From: Macrocystis pyrifera
Taxonomy: Eukaryota; Sar; Phaeophyceae; Laminariales; Laminariaceae
Assembly: GCA_031763025.1 (NCBI GenBank)
Contig: JASSKH010000032.1
Coordinates: 2,249,001-2,313,000, forward strand
Reading direction: 5' to 3'
Length of the DNA stretch: 64,000 bases
In this document: in pieces, positions 29,959 to 41,525 of the stretch
Layout of the letters: every line of letters begins with the position of its first letter
Numbering within the stretch: the first letter of the stretch is position 1
The notes under the pieces: generated by a model
What the model saw: the letters and a program-made list of their open reading frames with translations, nothing else
Told to the model about the DNA's origin: nothing
Databases searched by the model: none
Position numbers and translations under genes: made by a program

Positions 29959-32369
29959 CTTTAGACCTTGCGCTGCCCGATCACGTTGGTTGCACTGAGC
30001 TCTTCACCCTTTTTTGTTATACTTGCACGGTGCGATACTCCAGGCCCACACCGCGTGCTACGTCTTAGGTGTATGCCGTGTGCTACCTTCGGCATACACC
30101 GCGTGCTACCCGTCAGGCGTGCACGGTGCGCTGCGGTAGGATTGTAGCGGTATGTGCTTCCCCCGGCGGGAGCGGTGTGGTACGCTAGGTTTGCACGGAG
30201 TGCGCGCTACCGCGGGCTTGGCCTGCACGTTGCGCCACCCTGGGCTAGGCTTGCACGGGTGCGCTACCCTACGCTTCCACGCGGGAGGTACCCGAAGCTC
30301 ACCTCGCTGCACTGCTCTTGCCTTGCGCGGCGCGCTGTTGTAGGCTTACACGTTGTCCTCTGCCCTAGCCTTTGCACGGATCACTACCGTAGGACAAAGC
30401 GCTGCGCAACCCTCGGAGTGAGCGGTTAGGCCCCCGCTGGGAAGGGTTGCGCGGTCTCCGCCGCCAGCGCCGTTCCCATCCCCAAAGCAGACCAAGCCCG
30501 AGGGGGGCAGGGGTAGGAGTTGCAGCTCGCGCAAAGGCCTAGGCCCCATGGGGTTTGGTTTTGTCACATGACACATATAGAGAGAGATCGTCGGGTTCGG
30601 GGTGTGTTGACCGGAATGGGAAATGGGGTTGGGTGTTGTCGGGCCGCCTTGAACTATGGTTGGCTTGGTGACGCAGACCTCTACTTATCATTGCTGATTG
30701 GCCGAAACGCTGCTCCCCTCTTTTTCGATATCATCTTGTACAAGCCGGCAGGGTGTAAGGCTAAGACTGGCAGACAGGTAGGTTGGCCGGGAGGGACGGA
30801 GGGGAGTGGAGGTTGATAGACGCGGGGGGAGGTTGTACAACCGCTGTAGTGCGTCTTTCTTCCGTTAGCGTAGGTCGTAAGACTCGCGGCTATGGAGTTT
30901 GGTGGTGGGCACGCGGGGGCGGGGCGGGGGGGAGGGGGGGGGGGGGGGGGAGCGGTGTGGGGTTGGCTGGCGCGAGGGCCCCGGTGCGCCGCGCTAGAAA
31001 TAGTTGCAGTAAGTTGTGTATCGTGCGTAACGCAACTGTTGGTATATGGGCTCGTATGGTGGGGTGTTGGTCGAGGTATTCGTGGTATCGATATAGCGCG
31101 CCGCCTCCGTCGCTCCTTGTTGAAAAAGGTGTCGAGTTTATGTCGAGGTTTTTGATGTATGATACTGGATCGAGCGAGTTTTTTTGTGGGTTTCCTGCGG
31201 CAGTCCTGTGCGGCAGCTTGTCGGGGGGAAAGGTGGAGGCCATTGGCGGGCGGAAACAACGTAAAGGAGGCGGGCAATCGGGCATAGGCGAAGCAAAGGC
31301 AAAGGAACCAAAGGAAAAGGGGGGTGGTCAGCTCCTCAAGTTGGCCGCCTAGGAGCCCGCCTACTTATTTTCGGTATCATGGTCGTGGCTGGAAGGATAA
31401 AGCGTACACCCGCAGCACGGCATGACAGCCCACAGGGGAATGAATGTAGCGGCAATTTATCGCGATATGTGGGGTCGGGTGCTAAGGCTCTGCTATACCG
31501 TGACGCTGTGCACGAGGGTGTTTTTGGGCGTTCGACTGACTGCGACGCGATGAGTCTTCTGGTGGGTAGTAGACCCGTGCCCCCTGGCCGGGGCTGCGGG
31601 GCATTGGTGTGGGGTCGATGTGGGGACGCCAAATTTCGTGTTTCCGAAATATCACATTTTAATGGATTGGTACAGTCAGGGTCGATAAGTTAACCAGCTT
31701 TGACTGGACACACTTGTTTCGAAGTGGAGTAGAGTCCGTGATGTTCCTTCTTTTTTTTCAGCAGCAGCAGCAGCAGCAGTGGTTTAAGGGTGAACAGCAA
31801 CGGCTAGGAGACCGAGAGATACCAACAGATAAGTGGATTGTTGAGTGGACGGCGTGGGACCCAGTTTCTTCGAATTATTATATCCTCCGAAGGAAGGGGC
31901 GAGTAGAGATGCTTTTGGTGCTGGTTTTGTTATTCCTCTTCTTCGAAGGAGTGAGGATAGATATTTCTGTTGCTGGTATGTATACGTCACGCCATTCGCA
32001 AGGGTTTTGGCCTGCTACGCCCGGAAACGTTGTTGATGAGCTGCTCCTGTGTATGTTGAAGAATAAAAAGCAAACGTGCATGATGTCTCGTGCGAAGAAG
32101 CCGGTGAAGAGTCACGAGCTCGTTCGATTAGGCAGGTGTGCACCCATCGGACATATCTCAATCTACAGTAAATAATGTGCAGTAGATAATCCACATCCAT
32201 TTTTTTTTGTCGTTGTGGAATGGTGTGCAAGGGGAGCCCTATCCCCCGAGATGCGTTGAATCGCATACTATCGGTTGGTGCGGTATCTACCGTGTGCGAG
32301 AAGAAGTGCGCCCCTCGGTCTTGTTTTTTTTTTTTTTGGCAAAAAAAACCCCTCTTCAAACGTCGACGA
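29959..32369. other. Intergenic region after the DGK gene
   Basis: Holds a degenerate repeat (30040-30425) and a G-run near 30927-30951. A reading frame at 31714-32175 (with a short poly-Gln run and a hydrophobic stretch) resembles nothing I know and sits partly against the start of the Gypsy fossil; not called. Confidence 0.45.
30040..30425. repeat. Degenerate 25-30-bp repeat
   Basis: Repeated variants of TAGGCTTGCACGGTGCGCTA and CACCGCGTGCTACC. Unit boundaries blurred. Confidence 0.65.
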
Positions 32370-35300
32370 GCGTACGCCTGAGCGTCCAGCTCCTTCGAGC
32401 AGATAAGCCTACGTGCCCCCTCGTGGTATGGGTCTGTGTGGTCTATTCCTCGGCGATGCAGCATGCAGTGCTGCTGGGCCGGGATTGCTGGATGCATTGT
32501 AGTAGCCGCTCCTACCACCCTTTGCCGCCTCGGCCGATTGCCTTTTGGGCGAGGTGGTGCTAGCTCACCGCGCCTCGGCAGGCGTGTCGGCTTACGCCAT
32601 CGATCCCGTTGTTCCGAATGGAGGATTCTACGTACGATACGATGGTCCCGTGGGTGTCACCCTATCTGGCGAGCCACAGCTACTTGCGCTCAACTTGATG
32701 CGCAGCGATGTCCCGACGGCGCTCATCGGGCAATACCTGGTCGACACGCTGCCCCAGTCCGACCTGCTCTTAGTTGAGGAGCACTTCATCGCTTCCTCTG
32801 GGCGACACGCCCCTCCCCTCGTTGCAGTTGCAGCTGTCGAGCCTGGCGATTACCTCGGAGTTACCCACGCCTCGCTTATCAGCGTCCTGCTGGACTCTTT
32901 GAAGTACGACCACCGAGCCCCCAACCCCCCCCCTCCCGGCCTTTTACGGTGTATGTGGTCTCTGCCGTTTCGGCCTCACCACTCGCAGCAACGAAAACTC
33001 CGGCCTCGCCGTCGCCTGTCTTGCTTGAGCGTTTAATCGCACAACCGCGCGCCTCGCTCCTGAGCGTGTGGGCACGTCTACCGTTACATCTTCGAGCGGT
33101 GGCGTTTGACCGTCACGGTCCGGACTGGACACATCTAAACAGCTGGGGGATGTTCTCTGTGAATTTCCTGACGGTTTCTCCAAGCCCAAGTCGGACATTG
33201 GATTTTGCCCGTTGATGACTTTCGTGATTTTGGTCCCGGAAGGTAGCGCGCCTGTCATGCTCCAGTCGCGCCGCATCAACCGTGTCATGGTCAAGGAGGT
33301 TGACGCCACCCTATACCAGCACTTTGCAGCAGCTGCAGGTTTGATCCAGCACCTGACCTCTCCTTATTCGATTCTGCTTGTGGTATTCCCGAAAACGTCT
33401 GGAGGCGTTCAGGTCACCGTGAACTCCGCAAAACGCAACCAGAGCAGCAGCGTCAGCCAGGTGCGTGTCCTCTACGTGGATAAGGTCCTCGACACCTTGC
33501 GGAAGGACGGGTGTTTTCCCTAGTTGACTTGGTTGCGTCGTTCCATAAAATTACAACGTGCAAGGACACCGTTCGTCTCGCGGCGATTAGCACTCCAAGG
33601 GGGCTCTATGAGTGGCTCGCATTGCCCCGGCGAAGCAGTGCTTCACCAGGCTGTTTCGTCAAGGTGATCAACGAGGTAATCAAATGATAGGAGCATATGG
33701 CGGCCTATCTCGACGATGTGGTCACGTTCGATTCTGATCCGACGGCTGACGTCAAGCTCTCCCCCTCGAAGGCCGGTCTGGGCGCCACCGATGCGGAGGT
33801 TCTGAGTCACTCCATTTTGCTCGAGGGTGTGCGTCCGAACCCGAAAACAATGTCTGTTTTGATAAAAATACCCAAACCCCGGAATCGCAAGCAGGTGCGC
33901 GCCCTGATGAGTGGTGTAGGGTACCATAGAAATGCCTGCGCGACTTGCCTAAGCGGATCTGTCCTATCATAACCCTTCTCCAGAAGGGGGTCAAGTTCGA
34001 GTTACGCCGGCTATGGTGGTCACCGTACTTGAGAGTTTCGCCGAAGTCGCCACTTCACGAAATGTGATCTTACCCGACTGGGATGCTGTAGCCGACGGCT
34101 CCCGGCTCTTCCACGCATATTGTGACGCAATCGTCGACTACATTCCGAAAGGCACGGGACCCCGCTGGACTTGGGAGCTGGCAGCATTGTCTAGACCATC
34201 AAACGGCTCGAGACTCCCGGGGGGCAAGAAGGTTTGTTTTGTTTCGGATCATAAGGCGCTCCAGAGCATCGGCAAGTTTACCGATCACAACGTACGCGTC
34301 CAGTAGTGGCTCTCGAGTTTCTCACCGCGCTGACTACACACTCGAGTACCGAAAGGGCAGCGCCAACGGAAATGCTGTTTTTCTGTCCCGGCTGCCAGAA
34401 CCCGTCACGGAACACGACCACAGTGGGTCTAGTCGCCCCACCCCTGTCGAAGACGCTCGTATCTTTCTCATCCAAATCTGTGAGCTTCCCACTCGTTCGT
34501 CGGCTTGGGTGGGTTGGTGCCCTGCCCCAATGGCCCTTTTGACGGCGGGATATCTTTGACCTCTTCCGATTTTAGTGATTTACGCGCGCAAGGGCTATGT
34601 ATGAGGGTTGAGGACCTTTCTGCTCCTTCGAGCAGATTGGTCGCTCAAGTATCTGCTTCCGTCATCACCGTCGATCACCGTCCTGGCCGTGGGGTAACTT
34701 CGCCTACCGTCAACACCTCTTTCGCTTCTATTTATACCGTACCCTTAGAGGGCAACAGGGGCTCTGCGGGAGCTCTCGTTGCCGCAACAGCTGTCGGCTA
34801 GCAAGCTCCTCTCCCAACAAGATCTCTCAAAGGGAACGTATTCCGCCACGATTACTGATCGGACCGCGTCCATCTCTTCGTCGCCAGGCAACCCGGCGCC
34901 TCTGACTGCTCTGATGCCTTTCGGCCGCATACCCACCCGGATGCGCCGATAAACAGCCGTTGCCACTGGCGCTGAGCCGCCTGTTGATGAAGTTGGCTTA
35001 GGACCCGGTGAAGCCCATAGACTATCCGTCCGGCGTGATATCACTCCGTCGCGAACCCCAGGGCCTCGACCTCCTCCGGTCGTTGTTGTGGCCCCTGATA
35101 CAGGAGCCTCGCCTGTGCCGACAGTACCCATCCCGTCCGATCGCTCACGTGCTGAGCCTGTGAGAGCCCCTCTTTAAACACTTCCGCTGCCGACTGGCGT
35201 ATCGTCCGTCACAACGACCGGCTTAGATGCTCTCGGCACAGCTGCCAAACAACAGTTGGGTGATTCTGTAGCGCACTAGCAACAGGCCGAGTCCGCGTGC

Positions 35301-36710
35301 AGCATCGCCATGCGCTACATGGTTCTTCGCCCGCGGGGGGCCTTGCCGGCCGACGTATTCTGCCGTGTTTTCGTTCACGCCAGCGTTTTCCTTCCCGGAG
35401 GTTCCAGGGTCTTGCTGGCAAAGGACAACTACACACCTCCGACGACGGCCGTCTCCACCCCTATCGCCTGACGCACAGTAACCAGAGGAACGGACGGCTT
35501 GTTTACTGAACGACGAGTCTCTTCGCTTTTATGTCCCGCTGCTCATGCGCCCCTGAGTCATGCAGGCTTGTCATTTCACGGTTTCCTGTCACCTGTGAAC
35601 CGCGCGCACCCCGCATGCTCGGACGTTCCTACTGGCAGGTTGATATGAGCATCTGCACCCGGTGGTGGTTCCCCTACTGTTTGCAGTGTCAAGCACGGAA
35701 ACCCTCGCGGCTGACGGTCCGGTGGTCCTTCATCTCGATTCCTCTGCCAGAAGGGCCCGGCATCGCCGCCAGCGTCGACTGCGTTTGCCCTCTTGCAACC
35801 ACGCCTCGAGGCAACACCTACATCGTGTTCTTCCTTAATCGTTTCAGTCGCCGAACCGACTGTTCGTCGTTACAGCAGCCAAGTTCACAGCTGAGGGCAC
35901 AACTGACATTCTCATCAATCGATACATTCCCCTCTGGTGAAGTCCACATAACATGCTCTCGGACTACGGCCTCCAGGTTTCCTCAAACGTTCGCACGGCG
36001 TCCATCATCTTCTCGGGGTTCGGAATGTTTCCACCAGCTCCTGCCGCCCAAACGGTGAACGCGTAGACCACACAATGGCCCAGATGCTGGCGATGGTCGG
36101 CAACGAGCTCCCAAACAATTGGGGGGAACTGCCCTCTCATGTCTAATTTGGTTACAACATATGGTCAGAGCCGCCAGATGGGTTTAGCTCCCGATGAGGT
36201 CCACACGCATCGGCTCCCGCGCTTTCCTCTCACGATTTTCGAGCGTGCTGGGGTTACCGGCCACCAGAGTTTGGCCCGTGACCACCTCACCAAGTGTGCG
36301 ACTTATCGATGGACCGCCAGCACCTCGAGTACGATATCGTCCGCGAACACCGTGTCCTCAGTGTTTCTCGCGTGAATCGCCACTGCGTCCAGCCTCGAAA
36401 GTGGTTCTTGGAGGCTAGATGTGAGTGTACAGTACGGCTGCCAACATCCGTCAGGGCGCAAAGATTGACACGGACGCCAAGATCCTCAAGGCCAAACTCT
36501 CGCTCAATTGGACGGGCCCTTACGAAATCATCGCAGTTGGCCACTACTCCTCCGCGAATACCCTGGACGGATCCCCTGTCGGCGCTAAGCTCTTGTATTT
36601 GGATGTGCCTTCCGACGTGCTCGGCATCATTGCTCGCTGGCGCGTGTCGGTACAATACTGCACGCCCTTTACCAACCCTCACGACCGTGGTGATATGCCG
36701 AAGTATTAAC
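32370..36710 (+). mobile_element. Gypsy (Ty3-type) retrotransposon fossil, badly decayed
   Basis: Parts recognised in order: the end of an aspartic protease (about 32.4 kb), reverse transcriptase (about 33.0-33.95 kb), RNase H (about 34.0-34.4 kb, with LEYRKGSANGNA), integrase (about 35.5-36.0 kb) and an integrase C-terminal piece (about 36.45-36.7 kb, LNWTGPYEII). The order pol-RT-RH-IN fits Gypsy. It has many breaks across the whole length and is not functional. No LTRs were found at either side, so the limits are approximate. Likely old. Confidence 0.85.
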
Positions 36711-38082
36711 CCGCGAGGTTGACACAATATGTGCTCAACCACTTCTCCAAGAATCCCCCCGCGCACCACGTCACCGAAGACGACGTTTCGATTCCTTTTC
36801 AATGACGACTCGAAGCTTAGAAGAAGACCGCACACCAATCGATTCGAGGTCAAGGTGGGGTCATCGCTGTGATGTACGCGGCGCATTAGACGGGACTCTC
36901 TCCAGCGTCCTGGGAACGGGAAAAGGATTTTCAGCTCTCTCGCCAGGACATGTTGCGCTACTGGGACCAGCATTGCCAAATCAACCGTTTGTACCGCCGG
37001 ATGCGATTTTGAAGCGGCAACACGGGAGCTTTCGTGGAGTAACGGCGGGTGTTTCCTGGCACCCGGCTATGGCTGCGTACCGGAGGTCGATTGGCTTCGC
37101 CGATATAGCACCACCGTTCTTCCCAACGGGGCTCGTTTTTGATACAAGGGCGCGACGATCTGCGGTTGCTCGGAACATCAGCGCGAGTACAACGACGGAT
37201 GGGGTGTATTTGGTTCGATTTTGAGACGACTCGGCACCTATCAAACTTCTTCTTTCTCCTGCGCGCAACACGACTTCAACGGTAACTGTACGAGGTTTTT
37301 GTTGTCTACAGGTAAACTTAGCCAGCGCGTCTGCACCGATCGCCCAGCATACTGTATATTTATCTCCAGACGCAGTCGTGGATAGCTGATTTTTGCATCG
37401 CCGCTGTGCTCGAGTGTTTTGGTTTTTGTATTTTCGTGCTTTTGTTTATGCTTTTTTTTGCTTTTTTTCCTCCTCTGACGTTCTCCGAGCTTTCAGGTCG
37501 CTGGGCGTTTCTTCTCGGTATACTTTGGCGCTTTCCCACTTTCCAGGGCCGGGCTTGGAACGGTTCTTGCGTATTGCGTCCTGCCTACCGCCTTCGCTCA
37601 GGGCCGGGTCTGATCTGGGTAATCAGGCCCCTCAGTTGTGGCACCGGACACGGTTTATGAGTTGTTAGGCCTGGTTTATTTCTTATTGGCGTTATTCGTG
37701 TTATTTATAGTACCTTCATCTAACTTAACTTTTCCTCTTCATGCAGTATATACGAGTACATAGTTCCAAAATCTTTGAAGACACTACACATGCATATATT
37801 TTAGCTTTAGAACTAAAACATGCTCGTCAGCTGTGAGTTTAACCGATCCGTTGATACTCGACTTTGCAATAATAGCGTGATAACCGTTTGCGCGTTTTCC
37901 ATTATTTTTCCCAGGATGGACTACTGGCCGGTGACTCCCCTGGATGCTACCGGGGTCGACGAGACGAGTGGGTATGGTCCAGTTATCATGTGTTTTTGTG
38001 TATTATTCTTTGTTTGGTTTCATTTTTTTCTCGAGGTATTCTTCTACTCCAGAGTTATCGGAGCCTGTCCTGCGACCACGGA
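36711..38082. other. Region between the Gypsy fossil and the first SINE
   Basis: No gene, LTR or repeat identified. Lower GC from 37.4 kb. Part may be the 3' remainder of the Gypsy fossil. Confidence 0.4.
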
Positions 38083-38425
38083 CTTTTTTTTAATTGTTTT
38101 TATCATCACTTTTACTTTCCAGCCCAACTCGTAGGAGATTTTACCCTCGACGATCTTCTGGACAAGCCGTGGTCACAGGTGTCGTCCCTTCTCCCCCCCG
38201 GTACGTGCCTTTATTTTTTGTCGCGCATAGGGTTCAGCATTCCCACTGCTCGTCGATTTTCATCGAATGTAGCTAACTCACGCTCTCGCGCTTTGCGCTA
38301 GTCAATTTTTTATGCAAGAAAAAGTCCCTACGAGCATGCACTCGGTGAGACCTCGGTGGACTTGAACCCACGAAATTGATCTTGATAGGCACGTGGACCA
38401 CCTACCAAGCCACCGGGGACGCCGG
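38083..38425 (-). mobile_element. tRNA-derived SINE, copy 1
   Basis: On the - strand the head reads GGTGGCTTGGTAGGTGGTCC (A-box-like), with a B-box-like element diverged in this copy (GTGGGTTCAAGTCCACCGAG). Body about 250 bp, ending in an A-rich tail (T-run at 38084-38091 on +). Shares about 85-90% of positions by eye with copy 2. Confidence 0.8.
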
Positions 38426-39268
38426 CATCGTGCTGTCTTGTGACGATGAGTTAATATGAGAACAACAACAATACCTGGTACGCACTTAATTATAGGCTCG
38501 AATTTGTTTCTGATTTTCGCGTTTTTTCATCATTCCATCTACCGCGAGTGCTTGAGTATTGAGAAGCTTCGTCTTCGTCTAAGCCTGTCAGTCGGTATCC
38601 AGCCGCAAGCTGACCGGCTCGGCGGACGGCGATAAGCCCCCCCCTCTCACACCCCCTCTCTGTTGCCTACTACTGCCTTTTCTCGGTGGTCAAGCCCATC
38701 TCTCTCGCCGCACAAAAGGTAAGACCGACAGACAGACACATCGATGTCAGCAACAACAACACAGTGTCGTGAATCGGACTCGTCAGTATACGTAGATGGG
38801 TTGCGAGAGGTGTTCCAGCGTAATTACGTGGGATATCTGCACTCCTTCGGGAATACGACATGTCGTACAAAACCAAACTCCTTCATCAACAGCAGCAGTC
38901 TATACCAGGACTACTACTACAACTGCGTGCGTACGTACGGTATACATACGTAAGAATCATATACATGTACCAAGCGTCCAAATCCTGTGTGTAAGACATT
39001 GTCCGTGATAGCGAAGGGCAGGCACGCCATACATATATTATATCGCCTACATGGCATACTACTATTAATAACAGCAATTCCGTTGCTTTCAAACCTGCAC
39101 CAATTTGTAGATAACTCTGAAACCCACGTACACACGTACACACCCCGCGGGAGGCGCGAGCGAAGTATGACTGCTAATATTAATAGTGATATTAATAATA
39201 CCAGGTATACCATGACACCAAGCTTGCAAAGATGAGTTGTTACTACTTGTAGTAATTTTTCGATCTCA
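38426..39268. other. Spacer between the two SINEs
   Basis: No gene seen. Contains short CAGCAGTA and GTACGTAC motifs common in the window. Confidence 0.4.
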
Positions 39269-39609
39269 TACTTTTTTCTTTTTTTTTTTAATCATCACTT
39301 TTACTTTCCAACCAAACTCGTAGGAGGTTTTACCCTCAGCGATCTTCCGAACAAGCGGTGGTCACAGGTGTCATCGCTTTCCCCCCCCGGTACGTGCCTT
39401 CAATCTTTAGTCGCGCATAGGGTTCAGCATTCCCACTGCTCGTCGATTTTCATCGAATGTAGCTAACTCACACTCTCGTGCTTTCCGCCAACCATTTTTT
39501 TATGCAAGAAAAAGTCCCTACGCACGAGCATGCACTCGGTGAGACTCGAACCCACCAAATTGATCTTGATAGGTACGCGGATCACCTAGCAAGCCACCGG
39601 GGACGCCGG
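39269..39609 (-). mobile_element. tRNA-derived SINE, copy 2
   Basis: On the - strand: head GGTGGCTTGCTAGGTGATCC (A box), GTGGGTTCGAGTCTCACCGA (clear B box, GGTTCGAGTC), a body shared with copy 1, and an A-rich tail (+ strand T-runs at 39273-39289). The pol III boxes and the A-tail make a SINE the best call. Confidence 0.85.
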
Positions 39610-40703
39610 ATAAACTGTATGCTATTAATAGCTTCGTTTTTTCATATATAATACACTTGCTACCCACATGTGATCGGCGTTTTGATCGACGCGGGCGGGG
39701 GGAAAAAACGTACCTGGTACATGTCATGAATACCTGGCACAAAATAGTACTACTTAATACGAGTATGTATATGATACCACAGCAGTACGAAACAAAATCA
39801 GTATACAACAGCAGCAGTACGAGCTGGGGCAGCCGAAAAAAGGATAAACCATCCGAAGGTCGTATCTCGTGAACCATTGCGAATTTGGACTTGAAAATTG
39901 GCCCCATACTCTACCCTGCACGCGCAGAAAAAGAGCATATTAAAATGAAGACATTTTCATATTTCGACTCGATGTCGACGAGTTATCGGCGGAAACTCAA
40001 GCACACGCCAATTTTTCAACTCGAAATTCGCAACAAAATCGTCGTTCCCGATCAAGCCGAAACTTGGTGGAGGCGTAGCTGAAGACCCCAGATGAAGATC
40101 GATATCGGATTCATTGCCCCGTTCGCCACCCATCAAGAGGTAATATTGCCTAAACACGATTTTCATATATAATACAAGCAATTACGAGAACTTGGGTTTT
40201 TCTGCGATGCCCCGCTAAATTTTGCGAGTAGTTTTGATCCGAAAATTAGATCTCATACTTGAATCGCATGTGCAAACAAATCGGAAAACTCGCCCATTTT
40301 TTTTGTTTTTTCCAGACAAATTATGGTCATTTTTGTATTTTTTCGGATCGATGTATCGGTCATATTCCTCGAAGAAATGAAAAAGAAGGCGAGTCTTCCG
40401 TTTGTCGGTTGGTGCATGATCGAAACGGTGTAAAAAAATCACATCCCAATACGTAATACTTAGTATTGAACGGGGCATCGCCGATCAACCACCTAATCAG
40501 CACCTCGGCTGGCCCAGCTCGTAGTGGGGTACGGGCCCGCCACCAACAATCATCATGTACTCGTACTTAATTCAAGTACACAATCCGAGCAAGCCTTAAA
40601 GGTTATTGTGACACGGTTCTTGTTTATATAACCTTGAGAGATCAAGGACGGTGTCAAAGCGTCACAGCTGGTATTTATACTTAGTAGTACGAGTAGTAAA
40701 GTA
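39610..40703. other. Region between SINE copy 2 and the DIRS-like fossil
   Basis: No gene seen. TTTTCATATATAATACA occurs twice (about 39643 and 40160). Confidence 0.4.
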
Positions 40704-41010
40704 AGGCTCGCTCTCAGAATTCTGGATTAACTTTTCACATGTAGACCTCTATCGTGCAAAATGCAATACATCCTGTGGTGGAAATCGAGTTTATAAGCCT
40801 TAAATTCATGTAGCGTTTGTTACGTACCATTTTTAGTCTACAATTCCCTACAATCCCAAAGTATGATACGAACGACCACTCCGTCAGACGCCCCATTATT
40901 ATTCCCCCCTTTTACCTATTATGGAAACCCTCCGACGTTAAATGAATCAGGCTAACCCGAACTCTGATGGCCCTCTCCAATCTCTGCGAAGCTATCTACC
41001 ACTCACAACC
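40704..41010 (-). repeat. DIRS-like fossil: terminal block B2
   Basis: Shares ACATGTAGACCTCTATCGTG, CCCTTTTACCTATTATGGAA and CCAATCTCTGCGA with block B1, with extra sequence in the middle. Confidence 0.78.
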
Positions 41011-41087
41011 AACACCCAAACAATCGCACCGACGTGTTGCAACCTGATTCCCCCCTCTCATCTTGAGCGACAGGGCGGGCGGGTGGG

Positions 41088-41282
41088 AAAGTCGATCAAC
41101 TGCTACTTTCCAGATCTGCTACGAGCTCTCGTTGTTGCGACAGCTGCCGTCTAAGCCCAAGCCGCTCTAGTGACTAGACGCTTTCGGCTGTCGTCTGATC
41201 TCGCCTCATCTCACGATTCTGCCCGCTTCTGAATCCCAAAACTCCTCCATATACTCCACCTCCCTACGGGAAGTTGCATTTT
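41088..41282 (-). repeat. DIRS-like fossil: block A2
   Basis: Shares TGCTACGAGCTCTCGTTGTT, AGTGACTAGACGCTTTCGGC and AAGTTGCATTTT with block A1. Confidence 0.85.
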
Positions 41283-41286
41283 GTTA

Positions 41287-41525
41287 TGGCTCAAGATTTC
41301 TGGATTTAATTTTTACATGTAGACCTCTATCGTGCCAAAATTCACTTCATTCCAAAGTATGATATGAACGACCACTACACTCCGTCAGATGTCCCGTTCT
41401 TATTCCCCCTTTTACCTATTATACCTATTATGGAAACCCTCCTACGTTTATGAATCAGGCCAACCCGAACTTTGATGGCCCCGCTCCAATCTCTGCGAGG
41501 CTATTCTACCACCCACACCACAAAG
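41287..41525 (-). repeat. DIRS-like fossil: block B1
   Basis: Second copy of the B sequence, lying directly after the recombinase region in the element's sense. Confidence 0.78.

Noticed and set aside
31714-32175. Reading frame with a Gln run and a hydrophobic stretch
   Set aside because: No known domain, a CAG microsatellite explains the Gln run, and composition is not clearly coding.
34770-34815. Similarity of a Gypsy-fossil stretch to block A of the DIRS-like element
   Set aside because: About 40 bp with many mismatches by eye; too short to separate from chance without alignment.
39538-39609. Functional tRNA gene
   Set aside because: A and B boxes are present, but a cloverleaf does not close well and the sequence continues into a SINE body and A-rich tail shared with a second copy.
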